In this document: positions 26,487-36,223 of the stretch, one piece after another
Layout: every line of letters starts with the position of its first letter
Numbering within the stretch: position 1 is the stretch's first letter
Source of the DNA: Pseudomonadota bacterium
GTDB lineage: Bacteria; Pseudomonadota; Alphaproteobacteria; Rhizobiales; Xanthobacteraceae
Assembly: GCA_003576765.1 (NCBI GenBank)
Contig: QEVP01000005.1
Coordinates: 1-64,000, forward strand
DNA: 64,000 nucleotides
Reading direction: 5' to 3'
Program-made: the position numbers and the translations under genes
Notes under the pieces: generated by a model
What the model was told of the DNA's origin: nothing
Database searches by the model: none
The model's input: the letters and a program-made list of their open reading frames with translations, nothing else

Positions 26487-28349
26487 ATGCTGACCCTCAC
26501 CGATGTTTCGCTCCGTATTGCCGGGCGCCTCCTGCTCGACCGCGCCAGCGTGCAGATCGGCCCCGGCGCGCGCGTCGGGCTGGTCGGCCGCAACGGCTGC
26601 GGAAAATCGACGCTGTTCCGCGCCCTGCGTGGCGAGCTTGCTGTCGAGACCGGAGCCATCACGCTGCCGCCACGCTGGCGGGTTGCGAGCCTTGCCCAGG
26701 AAGCCCCCGATGGACCCGACGCGCTGATCGACGTGGTGCTGCGCGCCGACCGCGAACGCGACAGCCTGATGCGCGAGGCCGAAACGGCGCGCGATCCGCA
26801 CCGTATCGCCGAGATCCACACCCGGCTCATCGATATCGACGCCCATGCCGCGCCGGCCCGTGCCGCCGCGATCCTCGGCGGACTGGGCTTTTCGGAAGCC
26901 AACCAGAAACGCGCCTGCCAGGAATTTTCCGGCGGCTGGCGGATGCGGGTGGCGCTCGCTGCGACGCTGTTTGCCGCCCCGGACCTGCTGCTACTCGACG
27001 AGCCGACCAACTATCTCGACCTCGAAGGCACGTTGTGGCTGGAGGATCACCTGGCGCGCTATCCGCGCACGGTGATCGTCATCAGCCACGACCGCGACAT
27101 GCTCGACACCTCGGTCGATCAGATTTTGCATCTCGACCATCAGCGGCTCACGCTTTACCGGGGCAACTACTCCTCGTTCGAGACTCAGCGCGCGGCGCAC
27201 GCGACGCTCGATGCCAAGCACGCCAAGCGTCAGGACGCCGAGCGCAAGCGGCTGCAAGCCTTCGTCGATCGCTTCAAGGCCAAGGCATCGAAGGCGCGGC
27301 AGGCGCAATCGCGCATGCGCAAGCTGGAAAAGATGCAGCCGGTCGCCGCGCTGGTGACGCAGGAGGTGCCGGACATCGTCTTCCCGCCGCCGGCCAAGAC
27401 GCTGTCGCCGCCGATCGTCGCGCTCGACAACGCCGCTGTTGGCTACGCACCCGGCGAGCCGGTGTTGAGCCGCGTCACGCTGCGGATCGACGACGACGAC
27501 CGCATCGCGTTGCTCGGCGCCAACGGCAACGGCAAATCGACGCTGGTGAAGTTGATCGCCGGCCGGCTTGCGCCATCGTCCGGCGGCGTCACGCGCGCCG
27601 ACAAGCTCTCGGTCGGCTATTTCGCCCAGCACCAGCTTGACGAACTCGATCCCGACGGCACCGTCTACAGCCACGTCCGACGGCTGATGCCGGAGGCGCC
27701 GGAAGCGCGCCTGCGCACCCGTGCCGGCACGCTGGGATTCTCCGGGCCGGCCGCCGATACGCCGGTCGGCAGCCTATCGGGCGGCGAGAAAGCGCGGCTG
27801 CTGCTCGGGCTCTCGACGTTTCACGGCCCCAACCTGATCATCCTCGACGAGCCGACCAACCACCTCGACATCGACAGCCGCGCGGCGCTGGCCGAGGCCA
27901 TCAACGGTTTTGCCGGCGCGGTGATCATGGTGTCGCACGACCGCTACCTGATCGATGCCTGCGCCGACCGGCTGTGGGTGGTGGCGGGGGGCACGGTGAC
28001 GCCGTATGACGGCGACCTCGACGATTACCGACGCGCCGTGCTGTCGGCGGAGGGCTTGCGCCAATCTCCTCGCGGGCGCCGCGATCGGGAGACCATACCG
28101 AAGGTGGCCGCGCAGCGGCCGGCGCCGACGCAGTTGGCGCGCCGGATCGCCGCCGCGGAAGCCGAAATGACGCGGATCGCGGATATCATCGCCAAGATCG
28201 ACGCGGCCTTGGCGCTGCCCGACCTGTTCCAGCGCGATCCGAAACAGGCGGCGCAGTTGACGAAAGCCCGCGCCGCGGCGGCGGACGCGCTGGCGCGCGC
28301 CGAAGAGGACTGGCTGACGGCGAGCGCGATGAGCGAGGCGGCTAGCTAG
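26487..28349 (+). CDS. ABC-F family ATP-binding protein (YheS/Uup type)
   Basis: 620 aa with two nucleotide-binding domains and no membrane segments. NBD1: Walker A GRNGCGKST (34-42), signature FSGGWRMR (147-154), Walker B LLLLDEPTN (167-175). The helical linker (P-site tRNA interaction motif region) spans about 230-300. NBD2: GANGNGKST (344-352), LSGGEKAR (430-437) and LDEPTNHLD (453-461). A C-terminal coiled-coil extension follows (AEAEMTRIADIIAKIDAAL). ABC-F proteins bind the ribosomal E site and rescue or regulate translation. FSGGWRMR and the linker point to the YheS branch. A drug-resistance role is not indicated. Confidence 0.93.
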   Translation: MLTLTDVSLRIAGRLLLDRASVQIGPGARVGLVGRNGCGKSTLFRALRGELAVETGAITLPPRWRVASLAQEAPDGPDALIDVVLRADRERDSLMREAETARDPHRIAEIHTRLIDIDAHAAPARAAAILGGLGFSEANQKRACQEFSGGWRMRVALAATLFAAPDLLLLDEPTNYLDLEGTLWLEDHLARYPRTVIVISHDRDMLDTSVDQILHLDHQRLTLYRGNYSSFETQRAAHATLDAKHAKRQDAERKRLQAFVDRFKAKASKARQAQSRMRKLEKMQPVAALVTQEVPDIVFPPPAKTLSPPIVALDNAAVGYAPGEPVLSRVTLRIDDDDRIALLGANGNGKSTLVKLIAGRLAPSSGGVTRADKLSVGYFAQHQLDELDPDGTVYSHVRRLMPEAPEARLRTRAGTLGFSGPAADTPVGSLSGGEKARLLLGLSTFHGPNLIILDEPTNHLDIDSRAALAEAINGFAGAVIMVSHDRYLIDACADRLWVVAGGTVTPYDGDLDDYRRAVLSAEGLRQSPRGRRDRETIPKVAAQRPAPTQLARRIAAAEAEMTRIADIIAKIDAALALPDLFQRDPKQAAQLTKARAAAADALARAEEDWLTASAMSEAAS

Positions 28350-28361
28350 CGGGGTGAACCG

Positions 28362-28856
28362 TTAACGCCGCCTGCCGCGCCGCGCGGTCGGCGGCGGCGT
28401 CGGTTCCGGCAGCGCCTCGATCGACGACAGCCGGCCCGAGGTGAAGCGGTAGAGGCCGGCGCGCGGCCCGCTCGCATAGGTCACCACGGCGATGCGGGCG
28501 CCCTGCGGATCGGACGATAGCTCGACATGGCTCGGCGGGCCGGCGGAACGCACCACGTCGCACTCGGTATGACCGAGCGCCACCGGCCCGGCCACGGCCG
28601 CCGGCTCGGCGTCCGCCGCCGGCATGCTGCTACAGCCGCCTTCAGGGCTGAGCAGGTCCTCGGGTGCAACGGGCTTATTGGGCGTCAGCGGTGGTGCCTC
28701 GATCGAGATGTTCTTGCTGAACACGCGGTTGGCACCGGAGAACCATTCCTGATCCTTCAGCGAGAAGTCGGAAAGGCTGGCGCCGCACCCGGAGAGGCCC
28801 GTCGCTACGAGGCCCAGCACGCCCAAGCGGATCAGCATTGCAGTATGTCGTGTCAC
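28362..28856 (-). CDS. Putative lipoprotein with BamE/SmpA-like C-terminal pattern
   Basis: 164 aa. The lipobox LSGC (residues 21-24) follows a short hydrophobic segment, so Cys24 should be lipidated. The middle is Pro/Ala rich. The later part, CDVVRSAGPPSHVELSSDPQ and then AVVTYASGPRAGLYRFTSGR, recalls the small alpha/beta fold of SmpA/OmlA (BamE) proteins, in which a VxxxxGxP helix is followed by two strands ending in Y.F..G.L. This is a pattern impression only. GTG 28856 has AGGGAC at good spacing; ATG 28838 is an alternative. A similar protein is, from memory, common in Bradyrhizobium relatives. Function unknown. Confidence 0.7.
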   Translation of the reverse strand: MTRHTAMLIRLGVLGLVATGLSGCGASLSDFSLKDQEWFSGANRVFSKNISIEAPPLTPNKPVAPEDLLSPEGGCSSMPAADAEPAAVAGPVALGHTECDVVRSAGPPSHVELSSDPQGARIAVVTYASGPRAGLYRFTSGRLSSIEALPEPTPPPTARRGRRR

Positions 28857-28889
28857 GATCGTCCCTGACCCCGTCGCGCTTTGGTGTCG

Positions 28890-28960
28890 CTACAGCGTTT
28901 TCGAACGAAGCGGCCACCGCCTCGCGTGACAAAAACGCGTCAAAAACAAGAACCTGGAGC
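28890..28960. repeat. Palindromic repeat (GCGTTTTCGA family)
   Basis: Begins CTACAGCGTTTTCGAACGAA and ends ACAAGAACCTGGAGC. GCGTTTT (28895-28901) and AAAACGC (28932-28938) are inverted. I recognise this as a rhizobial intergenic repeat whose typical form carries GCGTTTTCGAGCGAAGTGG and AAAACGCGTCAAAACAAG. It sits upstream of the lipoprotein gene. The rest of the 289-bp gap to holC shows no gene or clear promoter. Confidence 0.7.
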
Positions 28961-29145
28961 CTCGCTTCAAAGCCGGTTGGAAGCAAACCGCTCCAGCGGC
29001 CCGCAGACTTAAGCGTTCATCATCCTTTTGCGTCACGATGATGGCCTTGCCGCGCGGCCACCGTTACAATGACATTTATCACTAATTTTTTGCAATCGGG
29101 CACGGCTCGTGGCCGGAACATCCTCCGGAACACCCTGATGAAGGA

Positions 29146-29610
29146 TTACTGGTTGCCCTGATCGCGCCTGACCCACGCCCCGCGCGCGTCCCGCTGCCAG
29201 TACGTCGCCTCGAATCCGCGTGCCCTGCCCTCCTTCCACGCCATGCGCGCCTGCGCGACGGCATCCTCGTCGTCACCGTCGAAGATCACCACGATCCGCT
29301 CGTAGCGGTCCGCCTCGCGCGGCAGCACCGCGCCCTCGACCAGAAAGCGCACAGTGGCATCGTTGGGGTTGGCCTCGTCAACCGTGATGACGATCGGCTG
29401 GCCGCCCATGTCGCGCTCGCGCCATGTCACATGCGGCAGGAACGATTCATCGCGATAGGTCCACAGATAGCCGTCGAGCGCCTCGGCGCGCTCCTCCGAA
29501 GCCGTCTGCACCACCACGCGCCAGCCACGCCCCAGCGATTTTTCCAGAAGCGCCGGCAGCATGCTTTCCAGCGTGACGTTCTGCAGATGATAGAACAGAA
29601 GCTCGGTCAT
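29146..29610 (-). CDS. holC: DNA polymerase III chi subunit
   Basis: 154 aa. Chi links the clamp loader to single-strand binding protein. The N-terminus (TELLFYHLQNVTLESMLPAL) and the central AEALDGYLWTYRDESFLPHV with QPIVITVDEANPNDA match HolC. It starts at ATG 29610; the longer frame upstream overlaps pepA and is not used. It lies 19 bp downstream of pepA in the same operon, a linkage that is widespread in proteobacteria. Confidence 0.93.
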   Translation of the reverse strand: MTELLFYHLQNVTLESMLPALLEKSLGRGWRVVVQTASEERAEALDGYLWTYRDESFLPHVTWRERDMGGQPIVITVDEANPNDATVRFLVEGAVLPREADRYERIVVIFDGDDEDAVAQARMAWKEGRARGFEATYWQRDARGAWVRRDQGNQ

Positions 29611-29629
29611 CGCGCCGCCGGCATCCTCG

Positions 29630-31129
29630 TCACCCGCGCTTGCCCTCATAGTGATCGGCGACCAGCCGGTCGAGCAACCGCACGCCGTACCCCGATCCCC
29701 AGCTCTGGTTGATCTCGTTCGAGGGCGCCCCCATCGCGGTGCCGGCGATGTCGAGATGCGCCCACGGCGTGTTGTCCACGAAACGCTGCAGGAACTGCGC
29801 GGCGGTGATCGAGCCGCCATAGCGGGAACCGGCATTCTTGACGTCGGCGAACTTGGAATCCATCAGCTTGTCGTATTCCGGCCCGAGCGGCATGCGCCAG
29901 ACCCGCTCGCCGGTGGCAAGCCCCGCCGCCGTCAGCCGCTCGGCCAACTGGTCGTTGTTGGAGAACAGGCCGGCATGCTCGGTGCCGAGCGCAACCATGA
30001 TGGCGCCGGTCAGCGTCGCCAGATCGACCATGAATTTCGGCTTGTGCTTCTGCGCGACGTACCACAAGACGTCGGCAAGCACGAGGCGGCCTTCGGCATC
30101 GGTATTGATGATCTCGATGGTCTGGCCCGACATCGAGGTGACGATGTCGCCGGGACGCTGCGCGTTGCCGTCCGGCATGTTCTCGACGATGCCGATAGCG
30201 CCGACCGCGTTGATCTTGGCTTTGCGCGCGGCGAGCGCGTGCATCAGGCCGACGACGCAGGCTGCCCCCCCCATGTCGCCCTTCATCTCTTCCATGTTGC
30301 CCGACGGCTTGATCGAGATGCCGCCGGTATCGAAGCAGACGCCCTTGCCGACGAAAGCCAGCGGCGCCTCGCCGCGCTTGCCGCCGTTCCAGCGCATGAT
30401 GACGGTGCGTCCGTCATGGGCGGAGCCCTGCGACACGCCGAGCAGCGCCCCCATCTTGAGGCGCGTCATCGCCTTGACGTCGAGCACTTCGACCTGCACG
30501 CCGAGCTTGCGCAATCGGCTGGCGCGCCGGGCGAACTCAGCAGGATAGAGCACGTTCGGCGGTTCGTTGACGAGATCGCGGGCCATCAGCACGCCATCGA
30601 CGACGTGGCCGATCGGCCTGAAGGCGGCTCTCGCTGCCGCGACGTCGGCAACGGCGATGGACACCGGCCCGCGTGCGCCGTTGTCGTCGTCCTTCTTCTT
30701 CGTCTTGTAGCGGTCGAAGCGATAGGCCCGCAGCCGCACGCCGGCGGCAAGCGCCGCCGCCTCGGCTGCGCCTGTCGCGCCGTTCGGCAGATCGGCGACG
30801 ATGGTGACGGGCGCCTCGCCCTTGAGCTTGCCGGCGGCGGCACCGCCGAGCTTGAGCATGGCGTCGCCCTTGAGGTCGGCGGCCTTGCCGGTGCCGATCA
30901 CGATCAGGCGATCCGCTTTCAGCCCTTCCGGCGCCAGCAGGTCGAGCGCAGCGTGGGCCTTGCCCTTGAAAGCGGCAGCCGTGGCCGCGCGCTTGACCGC
31001 ACGCTCAACCCCGCCGAGGAGCTTGCGCGTGGCGGCGCCGAATTTCAGTTGATCGTCGCAGAACACCACGAGCGTGCCGCGCGCGGCGGCAGACAGCGGA
31101 ACGAAGCCGACCTTGACGGCATCGGGCAT
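29630..31129 (-). CDS. pepA: Leucyl aminopeptidase (M17)
   Basis: 499 aa two-domain metalloexopeptidase of the cytosol, forming hexamers and releasing N-terminal residues from peptides. The metal-binding and catalytic segments are [27 protein letters not shown] and the M17 signature [12 protein letters not shown]. The N-terminal ~190 residues form the less conserved domain. ATG 31129 has GGAGG seven bases upstream; an in-frame TTG at 31135 has worse spacing. PepA can also act as a DNA-binding factor in E. coli; whether this one does is unknown. It is divergent from lptF. Confidence 0.96.
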   Translation of the reverse strand: MPDAVKVGFVPLSAAARGTLVVFCDDQLKFGAATRKLLGGVERAVKRAATAAAFKGKAHAALDLLAPEGLKADRLIVIGTGKAADLKGDAMLKLGGAAAGKLKGEAPVTIVADLPNGATGAAEAAALAAGVRLRAYRFDRYKTKKKDDDNGARGPVSIAVADVAAARAAFRPIGHVVDGVLMARDLVNEPPNVLYPAEFARRASRLRKLGVQVEVLDVKAMTRLKMGALLGVSQGSAHDGRTVIMRWNGGKRGEAPLAFVGKGVCFDTGGISIKPSGNMEEMKGDMGGAACVVGLMHALAARKAKINAVGAIGIVENMPDGNAQRPGDIVTSMSGQTIEIINTDAEGRLVLADVLWYVAQKHKPKFMVDLATLTGAIMVALGTEHAGLFSNNDQLAERLTAAGLATGERVWRMPLGPEYDKLMDSKFADVKNAGSRYGGSITAAQFLQRFVDNTPWAHLDIAGTAMGAPSNEINQSWGSGYGVRLLDRLVADHYEGKRG

Positions 31130-31411
31130 AATCAATCCTCCAGAACTTTACGGCACGTCAGGGCCGCAGGCAGCGAGAGCCGGCTCTCGCGCCGGACGAG
31201 GTGCGCAAACGCCGCAATGCGATCGCCGTGAGAGCCGTGCAGGCCGCGACCATGCCCCGGAACGATTAACCATGGCAAGGCCGCTCCATCGATCCGACGT
31301 CCTGCAGCCATTTTGTTGCCCGACCGGGAGGATGGTATGGAGGCGGCGGCGTCTGCTGCCGGCCCGATGCCGGCCGGGGACGCATCACGCGCTGAAGGCA
31401 CGCGGGAGCCG

Positions 31412-32572
31412 ATGGGGTCGATCGACAAGTATGTGATGCGTACGGTGCTTGCGTCGTTCGCCGTGGTTCTGATCAGCCTGACCGGCGTGATCTGGATCAC
31501 CCAGGCGTTGCGCGGCATCGACCTGATGACCAGCCAGGGCCAGACCATCCTGACCTTCCTCGGCTTCACCAGCCTGGCCATCCCGGCGCTGGTGCTGGTG
31601 ATCGCGCCGCTGGCGCTGGTCCTGGCAGCGGCGCACGCGCTCAACAAGTTCGCCACCGATTCGGAGATCATCGTCATGAACGCCGCCGGGCTGCCGCCAT
31701 GGCGGCAGGTGCGGCCCTATCTCTATGCGACGGTGGTGGTGGCGCTGCTGGTCGCCTTCGTGTCGGCCTATCTCGCGCCCGAGGGCCTGCGCCGGCTCAA
31801 GCGCTGGGACACCGAGATCACCGCCGACATCCTCGCCAACATCCTGCAACCCGGCCGCTTCACTCAACTCGAACAGGGCCTGACCGTGCGCATCCGCGAG
31901 CGCCAGCCCGGCGGAACGCTCGCCGGAATCTTCGTTGACGATCGCCGCAACCCGCAGGAGCGCGTCTCGATCGTCGCCGAGCACGGCACCGTGCTCAAGA
32001 ACGAGCGCGGCACCTTCCTTGTATTGGAAGAAGGCAACCTGCAACGCTTTGAAAGCGGCCGGCGCGACCCGGCGCTGGTGGCGTTCAGCCGTTATGCGTT
32101 CGACATGTCGAAATTCGCCAGCCGCGCCGGCAGCGTCGTCTACGGCGTGCGCGAGCGCTACTTGTGGGAGTTGTTCTCGCTGCCGCCCGACGATCCGATC
32201 GTCCGCGCCCTGCCCGGCCAGTTCCGCGCCGAACTGCACGACCGGTTGCTCGCACCGCTTTATCCGTTCGCCTTCGTCGCGCTTGCCTTCGCCTTTCTCG
32301 GCGCGCCGCGCACCACGCGCCAGAGCCGCAACTTCTCGATCACCAATGCGCTTTTGGCGGTGTTCGGCCTGCGCATGGCAGGATTTGCCTGTTCGGTGAT
32401 GGCGGTGCGCAGCGGCTACGCCGCGCTTGCGCAATATCTTCTGGTGTTCGGCGCGTGCGCCGTGTCGGCCTGGATCATTTTGCGCAGCGTCGTGATCGAA
32501 CCGCCGGCGCGGCTGATGGAATTCTTCGACACGCTGGCCACCCGCTTCACCCGCCGCACGGCGGCCTCGTGA
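31412..32572 (+). CDS. lptF: LPS export ABC transporter permease LptF
   Basis: 386 aa inner-membrane permease of the Lpt machine, which extracts LPS from the inner membrane. It has six transmembrane helices: three near the N-terminus (YVMRTVLASFAVVLISLTGV, AIPALVLVIAPLALVLAAA, YATVVVALLVAFVSAYLAP) and three near the C-terminus, flanking a periplasmic beta-jellyroll. The start MGSIDKYVMRTV is typical of the family. ATG 31412 follows GGGAG; the 33-codon upstream extension is not LptF-like. It forms a transcription unit with lptG 13 bp later. Confidence 0.94.
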   Translation: MGSIDKYVMRTVLASFAVVLISLTGVIWITQALRGIDLMTSQGQTILTFLGFTSLAIPALVLVIAPLALVLAAAHALNKFATDSEIIVMNAAGLPPWRQVRPYLYATVVVALLVAFVSAYLAPEGLRRLKRWDTEITADILANILQPGRFTQLEQGLTVRIRERQPGGTLAGIFVDDRRNPQERVSIVAEHGTVLKNERGTFLVLEEGNLQRFESGRRDPALVAFSRYAFDMSKFASRAGSVVYGVRERYLWELFSLPPDDPIVRALPGQFRAELHDRLLAPLYPFAFVALAFAFLGAPRTTRQSRNFSITNALLAVFGLRMAGFACSVMAVRSGYAALAQYLLVFGACAVSAWIILRSVVIEPPARLMEFFDTLATRFTRRTAAS

Positions 32573-32585
32573 AACGGAGGCCGCG

Positions 32586-33677
32586 ATGATCGTCAACACG
32601 CTCGGGAGATATTTTGCAAAGCACTTCATCGGTGCCACCGTGGCGGTGTTCGCCGGCATCTTCGTGCTGCTGGTGCTGGTCGATTACATCGAGATGGTGC
32701 GCCGCACCTCCGATATCGAATCGGCACCGGCGCTGCTGGTGGCAATGACATCGCTTTACCGCGTGCCGCTATTGCTCGAGCGGCTGATGCCGTTCTGCGT
32801 GCTGGTCGGCGCGATGTCCTGCTATCTCACGCTGTCGCGCCGGCTCGAACTGGTGGTGGCGCGCGCCGCCGGCGTTTCGGCCTGGCAGTTCATCGCCCCG
32901 GCGCTGGTCAGCGCGCTAGTGCTCGGCGCACTCGCCACGGCCGTTTACAACCCGGTGTCGGCCTACATGCAGGAAACCTCCAAGTCGATGGAGGCGGAGA
33001 TTTTCGGCGACCGCGCCGGCGCCGGCATGCAGGATGCCGCCGGGTTCTGGATCAACCAGTCGAACAGCGAGGGTCAGGCGATCATCAACGCGGCCACGAG
33101 CCAGAGCCAGGGGATCCGGCTCAACGGCCTGTCCGTGTTCCGCTTCGACACCTCCGGCACGTTCAGCGAGCGGATCGAGGCGCAGACTGCCGTGCTGGAA
33201 ACCGGCCAGTGGCGATTCTCCAACGTGCGGCGCTACCGGCTGGCGAATCCCCCGGTCGAACAGGCGACCTTCATCCTGCCCACCAGCCTGACCCCGGCGC
33301 AGGTCCGCAACAGCTTCTCCACCCCCGAAACTGTGTCGTTTTGGCAACTGCCGCAATACATCGCTTCGTCGGCCGGGGCAGGACTCGCCACTGCCGGTTA
33401 TCGCCTGCAATATCATAAGCTTATCGCCCGGCCGTTTCTGCTGGCGGCGATGGTCCTGCTGGCCGCTTCGGTGAGCCTGCGGCTGTTCAGGTTCGGCGGC
33501 GTGCAGAAGATGGTTTTGAGTGGCGTGGCCGCAGGGTTTCTGCTTTATGTCTTGTCCAAGGTGACTGACGATTTGAGCAAGGCCGAGTTGATGTATCCGA
33601 TCGCTGCGGCGTGGCTACCCGTGTTCGTGGGCGGCCTCGCCGGGTTCTTGGTTTTGCTCCATCAGGAGGACGGTTAG
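32586..33677 (+). CDS. lptG: LPS export ABC transporter permease LptG
   Basis: 363 aa partner permease of LptF. It begins NTLGRYFAKHFIGATVAVFA with the family's first helix, then FVLLVLVDYIEMVRR, a periplasmic jellyroll, and three C-terminal helices ending LPVFVGGLAGFLVLL. ATG 32586 is preceded by GGAGG. The stop TAG at 33675-33677 shares a base with the lptD start GTG, so the two are tightly coupled. The ATPase LptB and the lipid-facing LptC/LptA are not in this window. Confidence 0.94.
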   Translation: MIVNTLGRYFAKHFIGATVAVFAGIFVLLVLVDYIEMVRRTSDIESAPALLVAMTSLYRVPLLLERLMPFCVLVGAMSCYLTLSRRLELVVARAAGVSAWQFIAPALVSALVLGALATAVYNPVSAYMQETSKSMEAEIFGDRAGAGMQDAAGFWINQSNSEGQAIINAATSQSQGIRLNGLSVFRFDTSGTFSERIEAQTAVLETGQWRFSNVRRYRLANPPVEQATFILPTSLTPAQVRNSFSTPETVSFWQLPQYIASSAGAGLATAGYRLQYHKLIARPFLLAAMVLLAASVSLRLFRFGGVQKMVLSGVAAGFLLYVLSKVTDDLSKAELMYPIAAAWLPVFVGGLAGFLVLLHQEDG

Positions 33678-36151
33678 TGGCCGCGGTGGCGACCCGCCGA
33701 CAGGTTTCGCGCGAGGTGACGCGGCGCATCAGGTTGCGCCGGTATCTGCTTGCGCCGGCCCTTGTTGGGGCCGTTGCGGCCATGGCCTTTGGCCTGCCGT
33801 CGCCGGCTGCCGCGCAAAGCTTCACCTACAACCGCCTGCCGCCCCGTCCCAAACCGCCGCCGGCCAGGCACGACGGGCAGATGCTCGTGCAGGCCACCGA
33901 GATTGACTACGACTACACCAGCCAGCGGGTGTCGGCGGTCGGTGGCGTCCAGATTTTCTTCAACGGTTCCTCGGTCGAGGCCGACAAGGTCATTTACGAC
34001 CAGAAGACCAAGCGGCTGCGCGCCGAGGGCAACGTGCGCATGACCGACGAGACCGGGCGGATCACTTACGCCGAGTTCCTCGACCTCAGCGAAGACTATC
34101 GCGACGGGTTTGTTGATTCGTTGCGCGTGGATACCGCCGACCAGACCCGCATGGCCGCGACGCGCGCCGACCGCAGCGACGGCCGCTTCACCGTGTTCCA
34201 GAACGGCGTCTACACCGCCTGCGCCGCCTGCAAGGACAATCCCAAGAAGCCGCCGCTGTGGCAGGTGAAGGGTGCCCGCGTGATCCATGACGAGGGCGAG
34301 AAGATGCTGTATTTCGAGGACGCGCGCCTCGAATTCTTCGGCACGCCGATCGCCTACCTGCCGTATTTCTCCGCGCCCGACCCGACGGTGAAGCGCAAGA
34401 GCGGCTTCCTGATGCCCTCGATCAGTTCCAACTCGGCGACCTACGGCGTCGGCGTCAACATCCCCTACTACTTCGCGCTGGCGCCCGACTATGACCTGAC
34501 GCTGACCCCGCGCATCACCACCGAACAGGGCGTGCTGGGGATGGCCGAATTCCGCCAGCGGCTGGAGAACGGTTCCTACTCGATCACCGGCTATGGCCTC
34601 CGCCAGACCGATCCGGGCAAATTCGGCGGCAACGACGGCAACCGCGAGTGGCGTGGCGGCGTCGAGACCCATGGCCAGTTTGCCATCAACGACCGCTGGG
34701 TCTGGGGCTGGGACGCGACACTGCTGTCCGACCGCTATTTCCTCTCCGATTACAGCCTGTCGGTCTACCAGGACCGCTATGGCGCATTCCTGACCGTGCC
34801 GAGCGAGGCGACCTCGCAGCTCTACCTCACCGGCGTCGGCAACCGCAGCTATTTCGACGCCCGCACCTACTACTGGCTCGGCTTCTCCGGCGCCGACGTG
34901 CAACGCCAGATTCCCTGGGTGCGGCCGGTGATCGACTACTCCAACGTCATCAACAGCCCGGTGCTCGGCGGCGAGGTCAGCTACAGGATCAACCTCACCA
35001 GCCTGGAGCGCAGTCAGGCAGCGTTATCGCCCACCAGCCTTGCAGCAAGGACCGGTGGCCTGTGCCTGCCGACCTCGGCTGATCCCGCTGCACGAACCCC
35101 GCAGAATTGCGTGCTGCGCGGCATGCCGGGCGACTATACGCGGCTGTCGGCGGAGGTGATGTGGCGGCGCTCGTTCACCGATCCCGTCGGCCAGATCTGG
35201 ACGCCGTTCGCCTCGCTGCGTGGCGACGTCATGACGGCGAGCATCGACAACCAGCCCGGCGTCTCCAATTTCATTCGGCCCGGCACCACCGACGCGGCCC
35301 GGCTGATGCCGACTCTCGGCCTTGAATACCGCTATCCATGGATCAACGTGCAGCCCTGGGGCACGACGACCATCGAGCCGATCGCCCAGGTCATCGTTCG
35401 CCCCGACGAGCCTCATGCCGGCCGGTTGCCCAACGAGGACGCGCAGAGCCTGACCTTCGACGACAGCAACCTGTTCAGCGTCGACAAGTTCTCCGGCTGG
35501 GATCGGGTCGAAGGCGGCGGCCGCGCCAACGTCGGCGTGCAGGCGACGACGCAGTTCGACCAGGGCGGATTCGTCAGCGCCCTGTTCGGCCAGTCCTATC
35601 ACCTGTTCGGATTGAACTCCTACAGCATCGGCAGCCTGACCAATACTGGCTTGCGCAGCGGCCTTGAAACCGACCGTTCAGATTACGTCGCCCGGGTCTC
35701 GTTCCAGCCCAACAGCACCTACAAGTTCACCACGCGCGCCCGCTTCGACGAAGCGACCATGGATGTGCAGCGCTTCGAGGCCGAGGCCAGCGCCAGCTTC
35801 AACCGCTGGTCTGTCAGCCTCCTGTACGGCAACTACGCCGCCCAGCCCGAGATCGGCTTCCTGACCCGGCGTAACGGCATCCTCGGCACCGGCTCGATCA
35901 AGATCAACTCCAACTGGATCGTGACCGGCGGCGCCCGCTGGGATCTCGATGCCGACCAGATCAACCAGTACATCGTCGGCGCCGGCTATGTGGACGACTG
36001 CTTCGTGCTCGGCGTCAACTATGTGACCGACTACACCTATGCGAACCAGGTCGGCGGCGCGCCGCCGCGGCTCAGTCACAGCATCATGGTGCGGCTCGGG
36101 CTGCGCACGCTCGGCACCAACAGCGTCAGCATGACGCCGCCCAGCCAGTAG
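33677..36151 (+). CDS. lptD: LPS-assembly outer membrane protein LptD
   Basis: 824 aa. Outer-membrane beta-barrel that inserts LPS into the outer leaflet. A basic N-terminus and a signal peptide ending SPAAAQS are followed by an OstA-like jellyroll (VQATEIDYDYTSQRVSAVGG, AEGNVRMTDETGR), then the LptD barrel with many aromatic strands. Cysteines in YTACAACKDN and later GLCLP / NCVL and DDCFVLGVNY give the set needed for inter-domain disulphides. GTG 33677 has AGGAGGA six bases upstream. An in-frame ATG at 33611 lies inside lptG and is rejected. Confidence 0.95.
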   Translation: MAAVATRRQVSREVTRRIRLRRYLLAPALVGAVAAMAFGLPSPAAAQSFTYNRLPPRPKPPPARHDGQMLVQATEIDYDYTSQRVSAVGGVQIFFNGSSVEADKVIYDQKTKRLRAEGNVRMTDETGRITYAEFLDLSEDYRDGFVDSLRVDTADQTRMAATRADRSDGRFTVFQNGVYTACAACKDNPKKPPLWQVKGARVIHDEGEKMLYFEDARLEFFGTPIAYLPYFSAPDPTVKRKSGFLMPSISSNSATYGVGVNIPYYFALAPDYDLTLTPRITTEQGVLGMAEFRQRLENGSYSITGYGLRQTDPGKFGGNDGNREWRGGVETHGQFAINDRWVWGWDATLLSDRYFLSDYSLSVYQDRYGAFLTVPSEATSQLYLTGVGNRSYFDARTYYWLGFSGADVQRQIPWVRPVIDYSNVINSPVLGGEVSYRINLTSLERSQAALSPTSLAARTGGLCLPTSADPAARTPQNCVLRGMPGDYTRLSAEVMWRRSFTDPVGQIWTPFASLRGDVMTASIDNQPGVSNFIRPGTTDAARLMPTLGLEYRYPWINVQPWGTTTIEPIAQVIVRPDEPHAGRLPNEDAQSLTFDDSNLFSVDKFSGWDRVEGGGRANVGVQATTQFDQGGFVSALFGQSYHLFGLNSYSIGSLTNTGLRSGLETDRSDYVARVSFQPNSTYKFTTRARFDEATMDVQRFEAEASASFNRWSVSLLYGNYAAQPEIGFLTRRNGILGTGSIKINSNWIVTGGARWDLDADQINQYIVGAGYVDDCFVLGVNYVTDYTYANQVGGAPPRLSHSIMVRLGLRTLGTNSVSMTPPSQ

Positions 36152-36223
36152 CCGGGCCCTGCCCACGACCGGGCGCCCGGTGTACCAGCAACCATCGAAC
36201 AGGAACGGACCCGCACCTCGACG

